From Clostridia bacterium (GTDB lineage Bacteria; Bacillota; Clostridia; Oscillospirales; CAG-272): 7,649 nucleotides of DNA. This document shows, in pieces, positions 1 through 5,454 of the stretch. The position numbers were made by a program, and so were the translations under genes. The stretch covers positions 1 through 7,649 of the forward strand of contig JAFTKV010000227.1 in NCBI GenBank assembly GCA_017453085.1, read 5' to 3'. The notes under the pieces are model-generated. The model made no database searches, was not told the origin of the DNA, and saw only the letters and a program-made list of their open reading frames with translations. Each line of letters opens with the position of its first letter. Within the stretch, counting starts at the first letter, position 1.

Positions 1-29
1 CCGGCCAGATAGATCGTCTGTGTATTCAT
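1..29 (-). CDS. msrA: Probable peptide-methionine (S)-S-oxide reductase, N-terminus only
   Basis: Only the first nine codons and part of the tenth lie in the window, running off its left edge. Read on the minus strand from the ATG at 29-27 they give MNTQTIYLA followed by a glycine codon. This resembles the start of MsrA enzymes, where a short beta strand (IYLAG) leads into the catalytic GCFWG-type cysteine motif, which would lie just outside the window. MsrA reduces S-methionine sulfoxide in oxidised proteins or as the free amino acid, using thioredoxin. Start support is good: an AAGAGGTG-like Shine-Dalgarno lies at about 36-43 and a promoter at 61-89. The assignment rests on about ten residues, so another protein with a similar first strand is possible. 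Confidence 0.55.
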
Positions 30-60
30 GTAGTACACCTCTTTTTCCTAAGTTGATTTC

Positions 61-89
61 ATTATAGCACAATTCTCGCTGAAATACAA
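61..89 (-). promoter_or_regulatory. Sigma-A-type promoter with extended -10 for the leftward (msrA-like) gene
   Basis: On the minus strand a perfect TATAAT (66-61) is preceded by TGC, giving an extended -10. A 17-nt spacer separates it from a weak -35, TTGTAT (89-84). It lies about 30 nt upstream of the minus-strand start codon at 29 and is divergent from the nagA promoter at 152-180. Confidence 0.65.
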
Positions 90-151
90 GGGATTTTGCG
101 TCGGGAGTCGAATTTTGTCGGCGGATCGGCGATTTTTTTTAGGTCTGCCAC

Positions 152-180
152 TTGACTTTTGGGCAGTTTGGAGATATAAT
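152..180 (+). promoter_or_regulatory. Sigma-A promoter of the nagAB operon
   Basis: TTGACT (152-157), a 17-nt spacer and a perfect TATAAT (175-180) form a near-consensus vegetative promoter. Transcription would start near 187 and leave a leader of about 27 nt before the nagA ATG at 214, too short for a riboswitch. I saw no convincing operator, although the AGGTCTGCCA at 141-150 just upstream of the -35 is a possible regulator contact. Confidence 0.8.
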
Positions 181-213
181 ACTGGTGTATTTTATTGCGG
201 TAAGGAAATGAAC

Positions 214-1347
214 ATGAAACTGTACGCAAAAAAAATCTTGCTCCCCGACGGCTTTCTGGAGGATCGCACGGTGACGATAGAAAACGGGATCATCACCGCT
301 ATCGAGGCGGGAAACAGCGGTGAGCTTACGTTTCCCATCCTTGCGCCCGGCTATTTCGATCTTCACAATCACGGCGGGGAAGGGTACGACACCACGCTGC
401 TCTCCATGGAGCTTCTGGAAAAATTTCTTTTGCGGCTTCGAAAAGCAGGCGTGACCGATATTCTCATCACGCTGCTCACCGGCACCCTTTCCCAAATGGC
501 GGAGGAGCTTTCCTTCCTGCGCTCGGCAATGGAGCGGCAGAAGGCGGGCAGTCTTCCCGGCGCACGGATCGTGGGCGCACATCTGGAGGGTCCCTTCCTC
601 AACGGTGCCAAGAACGGCGCGCAGGATGCAAGCAGTATCATCCCTCCCTCGGTGGAGATTTACGACCGCTATTTTGGCGAGTTTGCCGACGTGATCCGCA
701 TGGTCACCGTTGCTCCCGAGGTGGAGGGGGCGGCGGATCTGGCGGCACATCTGGTCGCCCGTGGCATTTGCGTGCAGGCGGGACACAATCTCTGCGACTT
801 TGAGACGGCAGAGCTGGCATTTGCCGCAGGATTTACCTCGGTCTGCCACACCTTCAACGCCTGCCCGCCCATCCATCACCGTGCCCCCGGTTTGGTGACA
901 GCGGCGATGCTCTCCGATGATGTCTATTGCGAGGCGATCTGCGATCTGGTGCATCTGCACCCGGGCGTGCTGCGGCTGCTCTACCGCACCAAGGGTGCCA
1001 AGCGGATGATCGCCATCTCGGATTCCACCATGCCCACCGGCCTTCCCGATGGTGTCTACAGCTATGCGGGACATCAGTGCAAGGTAGAGAACGGCGTAAA
1101 GTCCACCTTGGACGGTGCACTCTATGGCGGCGGCTGTTATCTGGACGAGTCGGTGAAGAATCTGATCTCTATCGGCATCCCAGCGGAGGATGCCCTGCAA
1201 ATGTGCTCCGCAACCCCTGCAAATCGGATGGGACTTGCAAAGCTCGGCAAGATCCGTGTGGGTGCTGAAGCCCACCTGGTGGGTCTTGACGAGGACTACA
1301 CCCCTATTGCTACTCTGATCGGCGACGATCTGAAAATACATCTTTGA
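214..1347 (+). CDS. nagA: N-acetylglucosamine-6-phosphate deacetylase
   Basis: A cytoplasmic amidohydrolase-superfamily enzyme that removes acetate from GlcNAc-6-P to give glucosamine-6-P, the substrate of the next gene. The 377-residue length is normal. From M214, the small N-terminal beta domain leads into PGYFDLHNHGG (residues 45-55, the HxH motif). It is followed by GAHLEGPF (121-128, with the metal-ligand Glu125), QAGHN (His191), CHTFNACPPIHHRAPG (His212) and ISDSTMPTG (268-276, catalytic Asp270). All expected metal and catalytic positions are present. The frame is open upstream to 115, but that stretch contains the promoter. ATG 214 is preferred over ATG 208 because AAGGA at 202-206 sits 7 nt before 214 and only 1 nt before 208. 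It is followed after 15 nt by nagB. The specific regulator and sugar transporter are not in the window. Confidence 0.95.
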   Translation: MKLYAKKILLPDGFLEDRTVTIENGIITAIEAGNSGELTFPILAPGYFDLHNHGGEGYDTTLLSMELLEKFLLRLRKAGVTDILITLLTGTLSQMAEELSFLRSAMERQKAGSLPGARIVGAHLEGPFLNGAKNGAQDASSIIPPSVEIYDRYFGEFADVIRMVTVAPEVEGAADLAAHLVARGICVQAGHNLCDFETAELAFAAGFTSVCHTFNACPPIHHRAPGLVTAAMLSDDVYCEAICDLVHLHPGVLRLLYRTKGAKRMIAISDSTMPTGLPDGVYSYAGHQCKVENGVKSTLDGALYGGGCYLDESVKNLISIGIPAEDALQMCSATPANRMGLAKLGKIRVGAEAHLVGLDEDYTPIATLIGDDLKIHL

Positions 1348-1362
1348 AAAGAGGTAACTGTT

Positions 1363-2085
1363 ATGCGTGTTATTGTATGTGAGAATTACGAAGAAATGTC
1401 CAAGGTCGGCGCACGGATCTTTGCGGCGCAGATGACCCTGAAGCCCGATTCCATCCTGGGTCTGGCCACCGGCTCAACTCCCGTGGGACTCTACCGCGAG
1501 CTGATTCGGATGAACCAGGCGGGCGAGATCGACTTTGCGCCCATCACCAGCTTCAATCTGGACGAATATTACCCCCTTTCCCCCGAAAACGACCAGTCTT
1601 ACCGTTATTTTATGAACGAGAATCTGTTCAATCACGTGAACATCGACAAGTCCCGTACCCACGTGCCCAATGGAATGGCAGAAGATCCCGAGGCAGAGGG
1701 CAAGGCCTACGATGCCGCTATCGCGGCGGCAGGCGGCATTGACATTCAGCTCTTGGGCATCGGCGTCAACGGTCACATCGCCTTCAACGAGCCCGACGAG
1801 GAGCTGATCGTAGGCACTCACGTCACCGGCCTCACCGATTCCACCATCGAGGCCAACTCCCGCTTCTTCGCCAGCCGGGAGGAAGTGCCCACCCGTGCCC
1901 TGACCATGGGTATGGCCAGCATCCTCGGTGCCAAGAAGATCGTTCTGCTGGCAAACGGCGAGAAAAAGCACGATGCAGTGATGAAGCTGCTGGACAATAC
2001 CATTACCACAAAATGGCCCGCCACGCTTCTGAAGGTTCACCCCGACGTGACCCTCATCTGCGATAAGGCTGCTTACGAGGGGTAA
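1363..2085 (+). CDS. nagB: Glucosamine-6-phosphate deaminase
   Basis: Catalyses the isomerisation and deamination of glucosamine-6-P to fructose-6-P plus ammonium, feeding amino sugars into glycolysis. The protein has 240 residues, the usual short Gram-positive form that lacks the C-terminal allosteric extension of the E. coli enzyme. Diagnostic stretches are LGLATGSTPVGLYREL (residues 32-47, phosphate-binding loop), SFNLDEYYPL (63-72, catalytic Asp67 region) and LGIGVNGHIAFNEP (131-144). In the last, His138 is the ring-opening residue and Glu143 its partner. Asn136 stands where the E. coli enzyme has Asp141; Asn there is, as far as I recall, usual in Bacillota and not a defect. The start at 1363 is fixed by GAGG at 1351-1354, 8 nt upstream. 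It is 15 nt after nagA, so the two form one transcription unit. Confidence 0.96.
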   Translation: MRVIVCENYEEMSKVGARIFAAQMTLKPDSILGLATGSTPVGLYRELIRMNQAGEIDFAPITSFNLDEYYPLSPENDQSYRYFMNENLFNHVNIDKSRTHVPNGMAEDPEAEGKAYDAAIAAAGGIDIQLLGIGVNGHIAFNEPDEELIVGTHVTGLTDSTIEANSRFFASREEVPTRALTMGMASILGAKKIVLLANGEKKHDAVMKLLDNTITTKWPATLLKVHPDVTLICDKAAYEG

Positions 2086-2092
2086 TTTTTAA

Positions 2093-2118
2093 GGGGGAGC
2101 TTTTGAAAAAGCTCCCCC
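2093..2118 (+). terminator. Hairpin terminator after nagB
   Basis: GGGGGAGCTTT (2093-2103) pairs perfectly with AAAGCTCCCCC (2108-2118) around a TGAA loop, 7 nt after the nagB stop. The tail that follows (GTTGATTTTG) is only moderately T-rich, so termination may be partial. Its A/T-rich tip under a GC-rich base matches other hairpins in the window (3598, 7266, 7320, 7440). Confidence 0.7.
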
Positions 2119-2142
2119 GTTGATTTTGAAAAAGTGAACCAA

Positions 2143-2291
2143 TCTCGTAGGGCGGGGGCTGCAGACGCCGCTTGGCGGCTTTCTGCTGCTCCCGCCGTGA
2201 AGCAGTTTGATCAGATATTAACTTTTTCACGGACTGAGGTACGGTCAGCGATAATCGTTTAACGGCGGGAGCAAGCCCCCGCCCTACGAGA
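2143..2291. repeat. 149-bp element with perfect 18-bp inverted ends (two head-to-head GTAGGG palindromes)
   Basis: Bases 2143-2160 and 2274-2291 are exact reverse complements (18 of 18). Just inside, 2188-2198 (GCTCCCGCCGT) and 2262-2272 are also exact reverse complements. The element splits into two copies of one palindromic unit: GTAGGGCGGGGGCT...GCTCCCGCCGT. The left copy (2147-2198, plus) has a 27-nt insert, and the right copy (2262-2287, minus) closes directly through TT. The left insert itself folds: GCAGA and GCCGC (2161-2165, 2167-2171) pair with GCGGC and TCTGC (2175-2179, 2182-2186). A third copy is at 3991-4037. There is no open frame with family features. It resembles a REP doublet or small palindromic mobile element; no target-site duplication was identified. 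Confidence 0.75.
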
Positions 2292-2323
2292 ATACTCCCT
2301 TCTTTCAAGAAGTTCCCCAAGAT

Positions 2324-2352
2324 AATCTACCTCTCACCCTCAAAAATCTACC
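2324..2352 (+). promoter_or_regulatory. Direct repeat spaced 21 bp, candidate LytTR operator
   Basis: AATCTACC occurs at 2324-2331 and again at 2345-2352, exactly 21 bp apart. Extending each copy to 15 nt (2322-2336 and 2343-2357) keeps 12 of 15 positions. The downstream copy ends about 12-17 nt before the -35 box at 2369. LytTR proteins bind as pairs on direct repeats about two helical turns apart, so the spacing and position fit an activator site for the following LytTR gene. The bases do not clearly match the AgrA/ComE-type consensus, so the call rests on geometry. Confidence 0.5.
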
Positions 2353-2368
2353 ACTCGCTGGGACCCAC

Positions 2369-2397
2369 TTTACAAAATTCGACATCTGTGCTATACT
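2369..2397 (+). promoter_or_regulatory. Promoter of the LytTR/membrane-protein operon
   Basis: TTTACA (2369-2374), a 17-nt spacer and TATACT (2392-2397) with an upstream TGC (2389-2391) form a near-consensus promoter with extended -10. Transcription would start near 2404, only about 24 nt before the ATG at 2428. Confidence 0.75.
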
Positions 2398-2427
2398 AAG
2401 GTCAAGACAGCGGGAAGGAGGGAGAAG

Positions 2428-2886
2428 ATGAAGATCCGGATCGAAATCTCGGAGGACGCGCCCGAGGAGATCGTCATTCGTTGCAAGGAGCGCACCGAAG
2501 AGGTGAAGCTCATCGAATCGGTGGTGGAGAACATCCTGCGAGGTGGTAGTGAGCTGACCCTTACCATCGGCAGCAGAGAGTATTACGTTCCCAAGTCGGA
2601 CATCCTCTTTTTCGAGACTTACGACGGCAAGGTCTGCGCCCACACGAGGGATCGGATGTATCAAACCGATTACAAGCTCTTCCAGCTGGAGGAGATTCTC
2701 CCCGCCTATTTCGTGCGCATCTCCAAATCGGTGATCGCCAACGTGCAAAAGATCAGCTCGCTCGGCCGAGAGCTGACCGGCAACGGTGAGATCACCTTCA
2801 AGGGCTGCGACAAGGCGACCTATTTCTCCCGCGGTTATTACAAGATTCTGAAAGATAAGATCGAAGAAGTGAGGTTTGGAAAATGA
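2428..2886 (+). CDS. Stand-alone LytTR-family DNA-binding transcriptional regulator
   Basis: A 152-residue cytoplasmic protein with a short charged N-terminal region (1-40) and a single LytTR DNA-binding domain (about 42-150). Recognisable LytTR features are the YYVPKSDILFFETYDGKV stretch (52-69), LFQLEEILPAYFVRISKS (84-101), IANVQKISSL (103-112) and the closing SRGYYKILKDKI (134-145). There is no receiver domain, so it is not a classical response regulator; its activity must be set another way. The start is well supported by AAGGAGG (2415-2421), 6 nt upstream. Its stop overlaps the next start by 4 nt (ATGA at 2883), which implies coupled translation with the membrane protein. This arrangement matches LytTR regulatory systems such as HdrRM and BrsRM, in which the membrane partner inhibits the regulator. 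The 21-bp-spaced repeat upstream suggests autoregulation. Confidence 0.88.
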   Translation: MKIRIEISEDAPEEIVIRCKERTEEVKLIESVVENILRGGSELTLTIGSREYYVPKSDILFFETYDGKVCAHTRDRMYQTDYKLFQLEEILPAYFVRISKSVIANVQKISSLGRELTGNGEITFKGCDKATYFSRGYYKILKDKIEEVRFGK

Positions 2887-3584
2887 AAGTCTGGAAAATT
2901 GCGATCGCTCTGTTTTGTATACTCTTCGCCGTGTTCGGCCTCCTGGAGACCTTCGGCGTGACCCCTCCCATGGAAAGCATGGTGGGCGAGCTCTCTTTTG
3001 TGCGGATCGTTTGTGCCGTATTTCTGGCGGCGCTTGCGATCAAATATCTCTGTCAGTTAAAGCTCTGCAAGCTGATCTTCACCCTGTCTTTGCTGTTTAT
3101 GACGGTGGAATCCAACATTGCCTATCTGTGCGGCGCAAAGTCGAACAATCTGATCAACAACGGAACGCTGTTTTTGTATACGATCCTGATCTGCTTTGGT
3201 CTGTCTCTGATCCTGCCCAAGCGGCGGAAAAAGGGTAAATGGGGGGGCTACCAAAAGGAGAATGGCATTCATCACGACAACAGTCTGGGTTCCCGCACGA
3301 TTTACATTGATTGCACCACCTTCACCGATCGCTTTGTGGAGAACAATCTGGGCTCAACCGTGATCATGTTTGAAAATACCGATGCCTACTCCGGCGGCGG
3401 ATGCCTGCACGTGGAGAACAATCTGGGCTCCACCGTGGTGCGGGTGCCGGACAGCTGGTCTGTCGATTGCCGGCTGACCAATCATCTGGGGGGCGTGCAG
3501 AATCGCGCCAAAACCGAGGGCGGTCCCGTATTGACCGTTCAAGGCGAGAACAATTTAGGCTCCACTGTGATTCAGCAGGTGTGA
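2883..3584 (+). CDS. Four-helix membrane protein with LiaF/toastrack-like NNLGSTV-repeat domain
   Basis: The 233-residue protein has four hydrophobic segments (about 4-22, 37-57, 60-77, 95-111) and a strongly positive KRRKKGK (113-119). That predicts four membrane helices with both termini in the cytoplasm. The C-terminal region (about 128-233) is soluble and repetitive: NSLGSRTI (133-140), NNLGSTVI (154-161), NNLGSTVV (179-186), NHLGGVQN (200-207) and NNLGSTVI (223-230), 21-25 residues apart. Such a pattern suggests a stack of beta turns like the LiaF C-terminal/toastrack fold of envelope-stress proteins. That assignment is by architecture, not by a confident family match. GAGG (2871-2874) lies 8 nt before the ATG, which overlaps the LytTR stop. 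Inferred role: membrane sensor that holds or releases the LytTR regulator. A DUF3021-like partner is an alternative for the membrane half. Confidence 0.72.
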   Translation: MKVWKIAIALFCILFAVFGLLETFGVTPPMESMVGELSFVRIVCAVFLAALAIKYLCQLKLCKLIFTLSLLFMTVESNIAYLCGAKSNNLINNGTLFLYTILICFGLSLILPKRRKKGKWGGYQKENGIHHDNSLGSRTIYIDCTTFTDRFVENNLGSTVIMFENTDAYSGGGCLHVENNLGSTVVRVPDSWSVDCRLTNHLGGVQNRAKTEGGPVLTVQGENNLGSTVIQQV

Positions 3585-3597
3585 GGAAAATAGAAAA

Positions 3598-3625
3598 AGG
3601 AGGAGCTTTGGGAAAGGCTCCTCCT
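3598..3625 (+). terminator. Hairpin after the LytTR operon
   Basis: AGGAGGAGC (3598-3606) pairs with GCTCCTCCT (3617-3625). The stem continues as TTT/AAA across a one-base bulge (G3616), with a GGG loop. It starts 14 nt after the stop at 3584. The tail (GAAATGATTCT) lacks a strong T run, so this may be a weak terminator or an mRNA 3'-end stabiliser. Confidence 0.6.
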
Positions 3626-3738
3626 GAAATGATTCTATCAGCGCGGCAATTTGGGGTCGCGCGTTTGTTTTTGGGGGATACAAATCGCACCGAGATAACA
3701 TGCGGCGCGCCTCCTTCGTTTGCCGCCTGCGGCGGCGC

Positions 3739-3764
3739 GGACCGTCGAGGACGCCGGTCCCTAC
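3739..3764 (-). repeat. GTAGGG palindrome, GGACC variant
   Basis: On the minus strand it reads GTAGGGACCGGCG..., closing with CGGTCC. GGACCG at 3739-3744 pairs with CGGTCC at 3755-3760, with about ten unpaired bases between. An extra hairpin GCCGC-CT-GCGGC (3722-3733) abuts it. Confidence 0.6.
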
Positions 3765-3819
3765 AAGGAATTGCGGCACATATCGCACCGAGGGGGTGTG
3801 CGGCGGTGTGCGTTCGAGG

Positions 3820-3854
3820 CGGGCGGATATGGAATCCGCCCCTACGGGGTGGGG
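3820..3854 (-). repeat. GTAGGGGCGGAT palindrome, copy A
   Basis: GGGCGGAT (3821-3828) pairs with ATCCGCCC (3834-3841) around ATGGA, and the CCCTAC end follows. All 35 bases are identical to 3906-3940, 86 bp away. Confidence 0.8.
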
Positions 3855-3905
3855 ACGGTTCAAACGATTTGCACCGAGTGAACGGGCGGTAGGATGTGTT
3901 TGAAA

Positions 3906-3940
3906 CGGGCGGATATGGAATCCGCCCCTACGGGGTGGGG
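3906..3940 (-). repeat. GTAGGGGCGGAT palindrome, copy B
   Basis: An exact 35-base duplicate of 3820-3854 in the same orientation. The stem GGGCGGAT/ATCCGCCC (3907-3914/3920-3927) has a 5-base loop. The perfect identity suggests a recent tandem duplication or recent spread. Confidence 0.8.
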
Positions 3941-3990
3941 GCGTATCGCACCAAGGCGACGGTTGGTATACATTCGGCACGAACCCACCC

Positions 3991-4037
3991 GTAGGGCGGG
4001 GGCGGTAGTTGCGCTTGCGCAACTACAACTCCCGCCG
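3991..4037 (+). repeat. GTAGGGCGGGGGC palindrome with 22-bp perfect palindrome inside
   Basis: It begins GTAGGGCGGGGGC and ends CTCCCGCCG, the same scaffold as at 2147-2198 and 2262-2287. The centre is a perfect palindrome at 4005-4026: GTAGTTGCGC (4005-4014), TT, GCGCAACTAC (4017-4026). Confidence 0.75.
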
Positions 4038-4096
4038 TCGAAGGCGGCAACAAACGGTTCGCACCGAGATAACGTGCGGCGCAATGCGTTTGATTT

Positions 4097-4137
4097 GGCG
4101 GATATGCAGCAGTTGCTTTGCGCTGCAACGCCCCTAC
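4097..4137 (-). repeat. GTAGGGGCG palindrome with substituted centre, copy C
   Basis: On the minus strand it starts GTAGGGGCG and ends TATCCGCC, as in copies A and B. The short centre of A and B is replaced by about 24 bases that fold through TGCAGC and GCTGCA (minus strand). Confidence 0.65.
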
Positions 4138-4171
4138 GGGGAGAGGACGATTCTACCGTAGGGCAGACGAT

Positions 4172-5437
4172 TCATTCTATTCCGATCCGTGCAAAGTCGA
4201 TGCGGGATTTTTCGCCTTTTCCGTCCACGTTGTTGGCGTAGTAGAGCGTTTTTCCGTCAGCGGACAGGAAGAGCGATGCGCTGTATCCTCCTCGCCCGTC
4301 GGTGTGGGGGAGGGGATTTTTCACCGCCTCGAAGGTTTTGCCACAGTCGAAGCTCAGCAGAATCCGATTGGGATTTTCCTTGCCGTAAACGGCGGTGACG
4401 ATCAGCGTGCCGCACTCGCCGCCGACAGGCGTCCAGATGCACCCGGGGGCAGAGCCGAAATAGTAGCCCCCTTGCCCAATCAGCTGCGTGCCGATCTCCG
4501 AGGCATTCCAATCGGCGATGGAATCGGAGATTTTATAATAAATAGGACAGCCATCCCAATCGCCGAAGACCTCGTAAGCCATCAAATAGCCCTGATCGCC
4601 CATCTTGGTGATGCTTACCATACCGGGACGCCAGGTGGGATTGTCTGCCGCCACCACGGGGATCGGCTCGCTCCAATTCTTTCCGTTTTCGGTGAGGCGG
4701 TAGACGATGGCCTGGTCGTGCCCCTCCAGCGTCTCGTCGGAGTAGAAGCAGAAGAGCTTACCGTCCTCCTGCCAGAGAAAGGGCTCCCACACGCCGCCGT
4801 CCTCCACGCCTTTGCCGGTGGCGACGACCGAAAACTGCTCCCAGCTCTCGCCGTGATCGGCACTTTTCCATAAGGAGATCTGGGATTTCACCTTCTGGGC
4901 GGGGTCGATGGATACCCCTGCCAAGAGCAGCGTGCCCTCGGGCAGATCGCCTAAAGGGGCGGAGAGCTCAAACAGCTGGGGATTCCAGCAAGCCTCGATG
5001 GTAGGATCGATCGTCTCGGCGACCTCGCTGATCTTTTTCCAGCTCTCGCCGCCGTCCCGGCTTTCCAGAATACGAAAGCGAGTGGGACGGCCGGCCAGTC
5101 CGCTGTCGGCCACCTCGAAGGTGGCAAGCAGCCTGCCGCTTGCATCGCCGCTGTGACGGAGCTCGATCACGGTGGGATAGTTGGTGCCGATGCCCCAGGT
5201 GTTTGTCGGTGCGCTGAACAGGGTGGAGCGCACCGCTACCGTGAGCTTCGTGCCGTTGGAAGCGGTGATGGTGGGCAGCGTATCGGAGGGGGTGGTCATG
5301 GGCGGGTCATCCTTTTGGGGTGTGGTTTGTGCGGTCGTTGCGGCAGATGGGGAGGGCGCGGGTGTCGGATGGGTGCAGGCGGTCAGCAGTGCCAATAGCC
5401 CTGCAATGCTCACGATGGAGCGAATCCAAGGGTTCAT
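4172..5437 (-). CDS. Secreted lipoprotein with GH93/sialidase-like beta-propeller
   Basis: A 421-residue protein exported and lipid-anchored: a hydrophobic N-terminus ends in lipobox LTAC (Cys21), then a Pro/Thr/Ala/Ser-rich linker to about residue 55. The rest carries sialidase-type Asp boxes SRDGGESW (126-133), SADHGESW (192-199) and the degenerate SFDCGKTF (362-369), diagnostic of six-bladed propellers. WEPFLW (217-222), RPGM (270-273), AYE (287-289) and CPIYYKISD (297-305) resemble GH93 exo-arabinanases. Glu218 and Glu289 fall where I recall the GH93 catalytic pair, about 71 residues apart. A role in trimming arabinan or another glycan at the cell surface is inferred; a non-catalytic glycan-binding BNR protein is possible. 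The second of two ATGs (5437) is chosen because AGGGAGG (5449-5443) lies 5 nt before it but only 2 nt before ATG 5440. It is the last gene of a three-gene operon, 17 nt after the aldolase gene. Confidence 0.78.
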   Translation of the reverse strand: MNPWIRSIVSIAGLLALLTACTHPTPAPSPSAATTAQTTPQKDDPPMTTPSDTLPTITASNGTKLTVAVRSTLFSAPTNTWGIGTNYPTVIELRHSGDASGRLLATFEVADSGLAGRPTRFRILESRDGGESWKKISEVAETIDPTIEACWNPQLFELSAPLGDLPEGTLLLAGVSIDPAQKVKSQISLWKSADHGESWEQFSVVATGKGVEDGGVWEPFLWQEDGKLFCFYSDETLEGHDQAIVYRLTENGKNWSEPIPVVAADNPTWRPGMVSITKMGDQGYLMAYEVFGDWDGCPIYYKISDSIADWNASEIGTQLIGQGGYYFGSAPGCIWTPVGGECGTLIVTAVYGKENPNRILLSFDCGKTFEAVKNPLPHTDGRGGYSASLFLSADGKTLYYANNVDGKGEKSRIDFARIGIE

Positions 5438-5454
5438 CATTGCCTCCCTTTCGT

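Larger units (their letters stand above)
3685..4160. repeat. Non-coding cluster of palindromic GTAGGG repeats
   Basis: The 587 bases between the stop at 3584 and the minus-strand stop at 4172 hold no credible gene. They contain five palindromic units, each with GTAGGG (or CCCTAC) at one end: 3739-3764, 3820-3845, 3906-3931, 3991-4037 and 4097-4137. Linker sequence is repeated as well. TCGCACCGAGATAAC plus nine following bases occurs at 3685-3708 and 4059-4082 with one mismatch in 24. Shorter forms of GCACCGAG or GCACCAAG recur at 3785, 3871 and 3948. Open frames through the region merely translate the repeats (for example RADMESAPTGWGR twice). The cluster sits between convergent operons, a usual place for REP-type elements. 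Confidence 0.8.

Noticed and set aside
141..150. GntR/NagR (dre-like) operator at the nagA promoter
   Set aside because: AGGTCTGCCA has only partial resemblance to a GGTCTAGACC palindrome and lacks symmetry.
139..1341. 400-codon open frame antisense to nagA
   Set aside because: It is the mirror of nagA codon bias; the sense strand has complete catalytic motifs, and the antisense product has no recognisable features.
2143..2291. Insertion sequence
   Set aside because: There is no transposase frame in 149 bp; only a non-autonomous element is possible.
3685..4160. CRISPR array
   Set aside because: Repeat units are palindromes of differing type, orientation and spacing, with related linkers and no uniform spacers; no cas genes are present.
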